This document shows, in pieces, positions 62,295 to 64,000 of a DNA stretch of 64,000 nucleotides. Under the pieces are notes generated by a model that had not been told where the DNA came from, searched no databases, and saw only the letters and a program-made list of their open reading frames with translations. The position numbers and the translations under genes were made by a program. Numbering within the stretch: position 1 is the first letter of the stretch; the number at the start of each line of letters is the position of its first letter. Origin of the DNA: Planktothrix agardhii NIES-204 (GTDB lineage: Bacteria > Cyanobacteriota > Cyanobacteriia > Cyanobacteriales > Microcoleaceae). The stretch is from contig AP017991.1 in assembly GCA_003609755.1 (NCBI GenBank), positions 1,188,501 to 1,252,500 on the forward strand, read 5' to 3'.

Positions 62295-64000
62295 CTATAT
62301 AGCAGATGAAGCAGTAGAACCAATAATCTCCTGAAATTGAATCATATCCTTATGGGGATCAACATGACTTACCTTCACTTCAAACTGTTCTCCAACTTCT
62401 ACAGAACGACTAAATCGCATCGGTAACTCTAAAGCTAACTCCTCTAAAAAGACTAACCCTAAATCTTCCCGCAGCCATCGCAACATTGTGGCTTGCCAAA
62501 TTTCATCGCTATTCCGGCGCAAAAACTCCAAACTCCAATAACGATTCGTTTCCCGTTCTACTTTGGACGCTTCCTTCACCGCCGGCCCTAAACTCATCAC
62601 AATAGCCTGCATATCTTCTATAGAAAAAGGTGAGGCTTCACCTCGCAGATGGGCTTTAATTTGAAAATGAGCTAATAAATCACTATAACGACGAATCGGC
62701 GATGTCACCTGGGTATAAGTCTCTAAAGCCAAACTCGCATGGCGCGAAGGAGTCAAACCCACCTCACTACGAGGCATATAACGCCGCATAGTACAAGCTC
62801 TCACCGCCCCTGGTGGTAGCTGCATCAATTCCTCCTCCGGTGGTAATTCCGGTTGGGGTTGACTCCGATAAGGCAACGGTAAATTATGGGTTTGACCATA
62901 ACGAGCCGCCACTTCTCCAGTTAAAATCATCATTTCCGCCACCATTTGGCGAGACGGAGAATCCTCTACAACCGTAATACTTATTTCTTCCCCGTTCACC
63001 TTAATCACCGACTCGGGCATATAAATACTAATTGCCCCGTTCGCATTTCGCCATTCCTTACGGCGTTTAGCCCACAGCGACAAAGCATCAATTTCCGGTT
63101 CCCCTTGGATGCCAATTTGCAACATCTCATCCACATCATCATAAGTGAGGCGATAGGTCGGTTTAATATTACTGACATGAATACTATAATCCTTTACCCC
63201 ACCCGTTTCATCCAAAATCACACCAAAACTCAAAGCACAACAGACTTGGCCTTGAATTAGACTCATCGGCCCAGTTGCCAATTCCGAGGGGAACATCGGA
63301 ACCATTCCGGTCGGGAGATAAACTGTTGTTGTCCGGCGGCGGGCTTCTAAGTCTAGTTCATCTCCAGGAGAAAGCAAACGAGTTGGATCAGCAATATGAA
63401 TCCAAATCCGTCTTCGTCCATCCTCCAAAACCTCTAAACTCAAACCATCATCAATCTCACGGGTACTCTCATCATCAATCGTATAGACCTTAAGATGAGT
63501 TAGATCTAGGCGATCAGAATCCGGATCGGGCGGGGGAGAATCTAAGCAACGTCGAGCCACTTCAAGCACTTGAGTTGAGAATTGGGTGGGAATTTGACTC
63601 CGACGTAGGGATAGGTTTTCATGCAGACCCCATATCCCTAAGTCTACTAACAACTGCAACGCAGCTTGGGGTGTTTGAGAACGTTCCAAGGTTGCCAAAG
63701 TTTCTAAAGCAGGTGCGACATGGGAGGCATCTTCTCCATGCAGCGCCAAACGCTCTAACGCATCCAAACGGGTGCGATCACTATTTCGCCATTCTACCAC
63801 GACCCCCGCTAGTCTATTTTGCACTCGCAACCAATATTCTTGAACGTCCCGTTGCTTCTGTTGTTCAACGTCCTGTTGATGTTTGATTTCAGCCACCTGT
63901 CCAGGAGAGCGAGGTTCGTAGCGTTCACCCTTCTGTTTGAAGTAGAGTTTATCATTTGATAACAAGACATAACTGGCATAACACTGAGGCGGACTCTGCT
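62295..64000 (-). CDS. RNase II/R family exoribonuclease, C-terminal part (5' end outside window)
   Basis: At least 568 residues of a 3'-5' exoribonuclease. The frame is open to the window edge without a start (the last codons read SPPQCYASYVLL before KLYFKQKGER). The RNB domain is seen from about 170: TIDDESTREIDDGLS with the metal Asp residues, ADPTRLLSPGDELD, FPSELATGPMSL, and TSPIRRYSDLLAH. The C-terminal part is an S1-like strand set ending in KVSHVDPHKDMIQFQE. Cyanobacterial members are sometimes called Zam or RNase R/II. It degrades structured RNA. Confidence 0.92.
   Translation of the reverse strand, partial: QSPPQCYASYVLLSNDKLYFKQKGERYEPRSPGQVAEIKHQQDVEQQKQRDVQEYWLRVQNRLAGVVVEWRNSDRTRLDALERLALHGEDASHVAPALETLATLERSQTPQAALQLLVDLGIWGLHENLSLRRSQIPTQFSTQVLEVARRCLDSPPPDPDSDRLDLTHLKVYTIDDESTREIDDGLSLEVLEDGRRRIWIHIADPTRLLSPGDELDLEARRRTTTVYLPTGMVPMFPSELATGPMSLIQGQVCCALSFGVILDETGGVKDYSIHVSNIKPTYRLTYDDVDEMLQIGIQGEPEIDALSLWAKRRKEWRNANGAISIYMPESVIKVNGEEISITVVEDSPSRQMVAEMMILTGEVAARYGQTHNLPLPYRSQPQPELPPEEELMQLPPGAVRACTMRRYMPRSEVGLTPSRHASLALETYTQVTSPIRRYSDLLAHFQIKAHLRGEASPFSIEDMQAIVMSLGPAVKEASKVERETNRYWSLEFLRRNSDEIWQATMLRWLREDLGLVFLEELALELPMRFSRSVEVGEQFEVKVSHVDPHKDMIQFQEIIGSTASSAI

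Overview
The window looks like chromosome of a filamentous, Oscillatoriales-type cyanobacterium, close to Planktothrix in flavour. The evidence is pipX (an NtcA co-activator found only in cyanobacteria), sepF with proC and pipY, an FtsH2-type protease, HIP1 octamers (GCGATCGC), a giant WD40 STAND protein, low-to-medium GC, and many interspersed and heptameric repeats. The species call is inference. Coding density is ordinary, but most intergenic gaps hold dispersed palindromic or tandem repeats, and several of these have entered reading frames.

Region by region: 1-3.9 kb holds the 5' part of glyQ with a tiny membrane peptide gene, then an accessory block of a TcmP-like protein with a radical SAM partner and a toxin-antitoxin pair whose PIN toxin is C-terminally truncated. 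3.9-15 kb is mixed metabolism: aldo/keto reductase, M20 amidohydrolase, allophanate-hydrolase-like protein, pentapeptide protein, tRNA-Ser(GCT), Ser/Thr kinase, DUF29, SGNH hydrolase, C39 peptidase and a two-domain stress protein. 15-24 kb is a trehalose/glycogen block: TreS fused to maltokinase, then TreY and TreZ on the other strand. 24-32 kb has an EamA exporter, SppA, an AMIN-domain protein, and ecfT-pipX-pipY-sepF-proC.

32-38 kb is a type I-C CRISPR locus: cas3 divergent from cas5-cas8c-cas7, two terminators, a promoter and leader, and 8 repeats with 7 spacers. No cas1, cas2 or cas4 is present. 38-46.5 kb has a GH1 glycosidase, an MGDG-synthase-like glycosyltransferase, an M24 aminopeptidase, ftsH and a ParM-like actin gene followed by a possible ParR-like partner. 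46.6-49.9 kb is a nucleotide block on the minus strand (thyX, dut, dCMP deaminase, adk, rph) that together can make dTMP from dCMP and dUTP. 50-64 kb holds a truncated HD gene, an APH-like kinase, a tandem ArsA-type ATPase, an 89-bp perfect tandem duplication, a small secreted protein, a 1698-residue STAND-WD40 protein, modA-modBC and a partial RNase II/R gene.

The most distinctive signals are: (1) in-frame capture of small repeats by treZ (24 nt splitting a HIP1 site), by the modB-modC linker and by the STAND ATPase, and heptamer repeats lying at stop codons; (2) the TcmP/radical SAM pair; (3) the chromosomal ParM-like gene with its coiled-coil partner; (4) the CRISPR locus without adaptation genes; (5) a cassette of four short hairpins with three-base loops.
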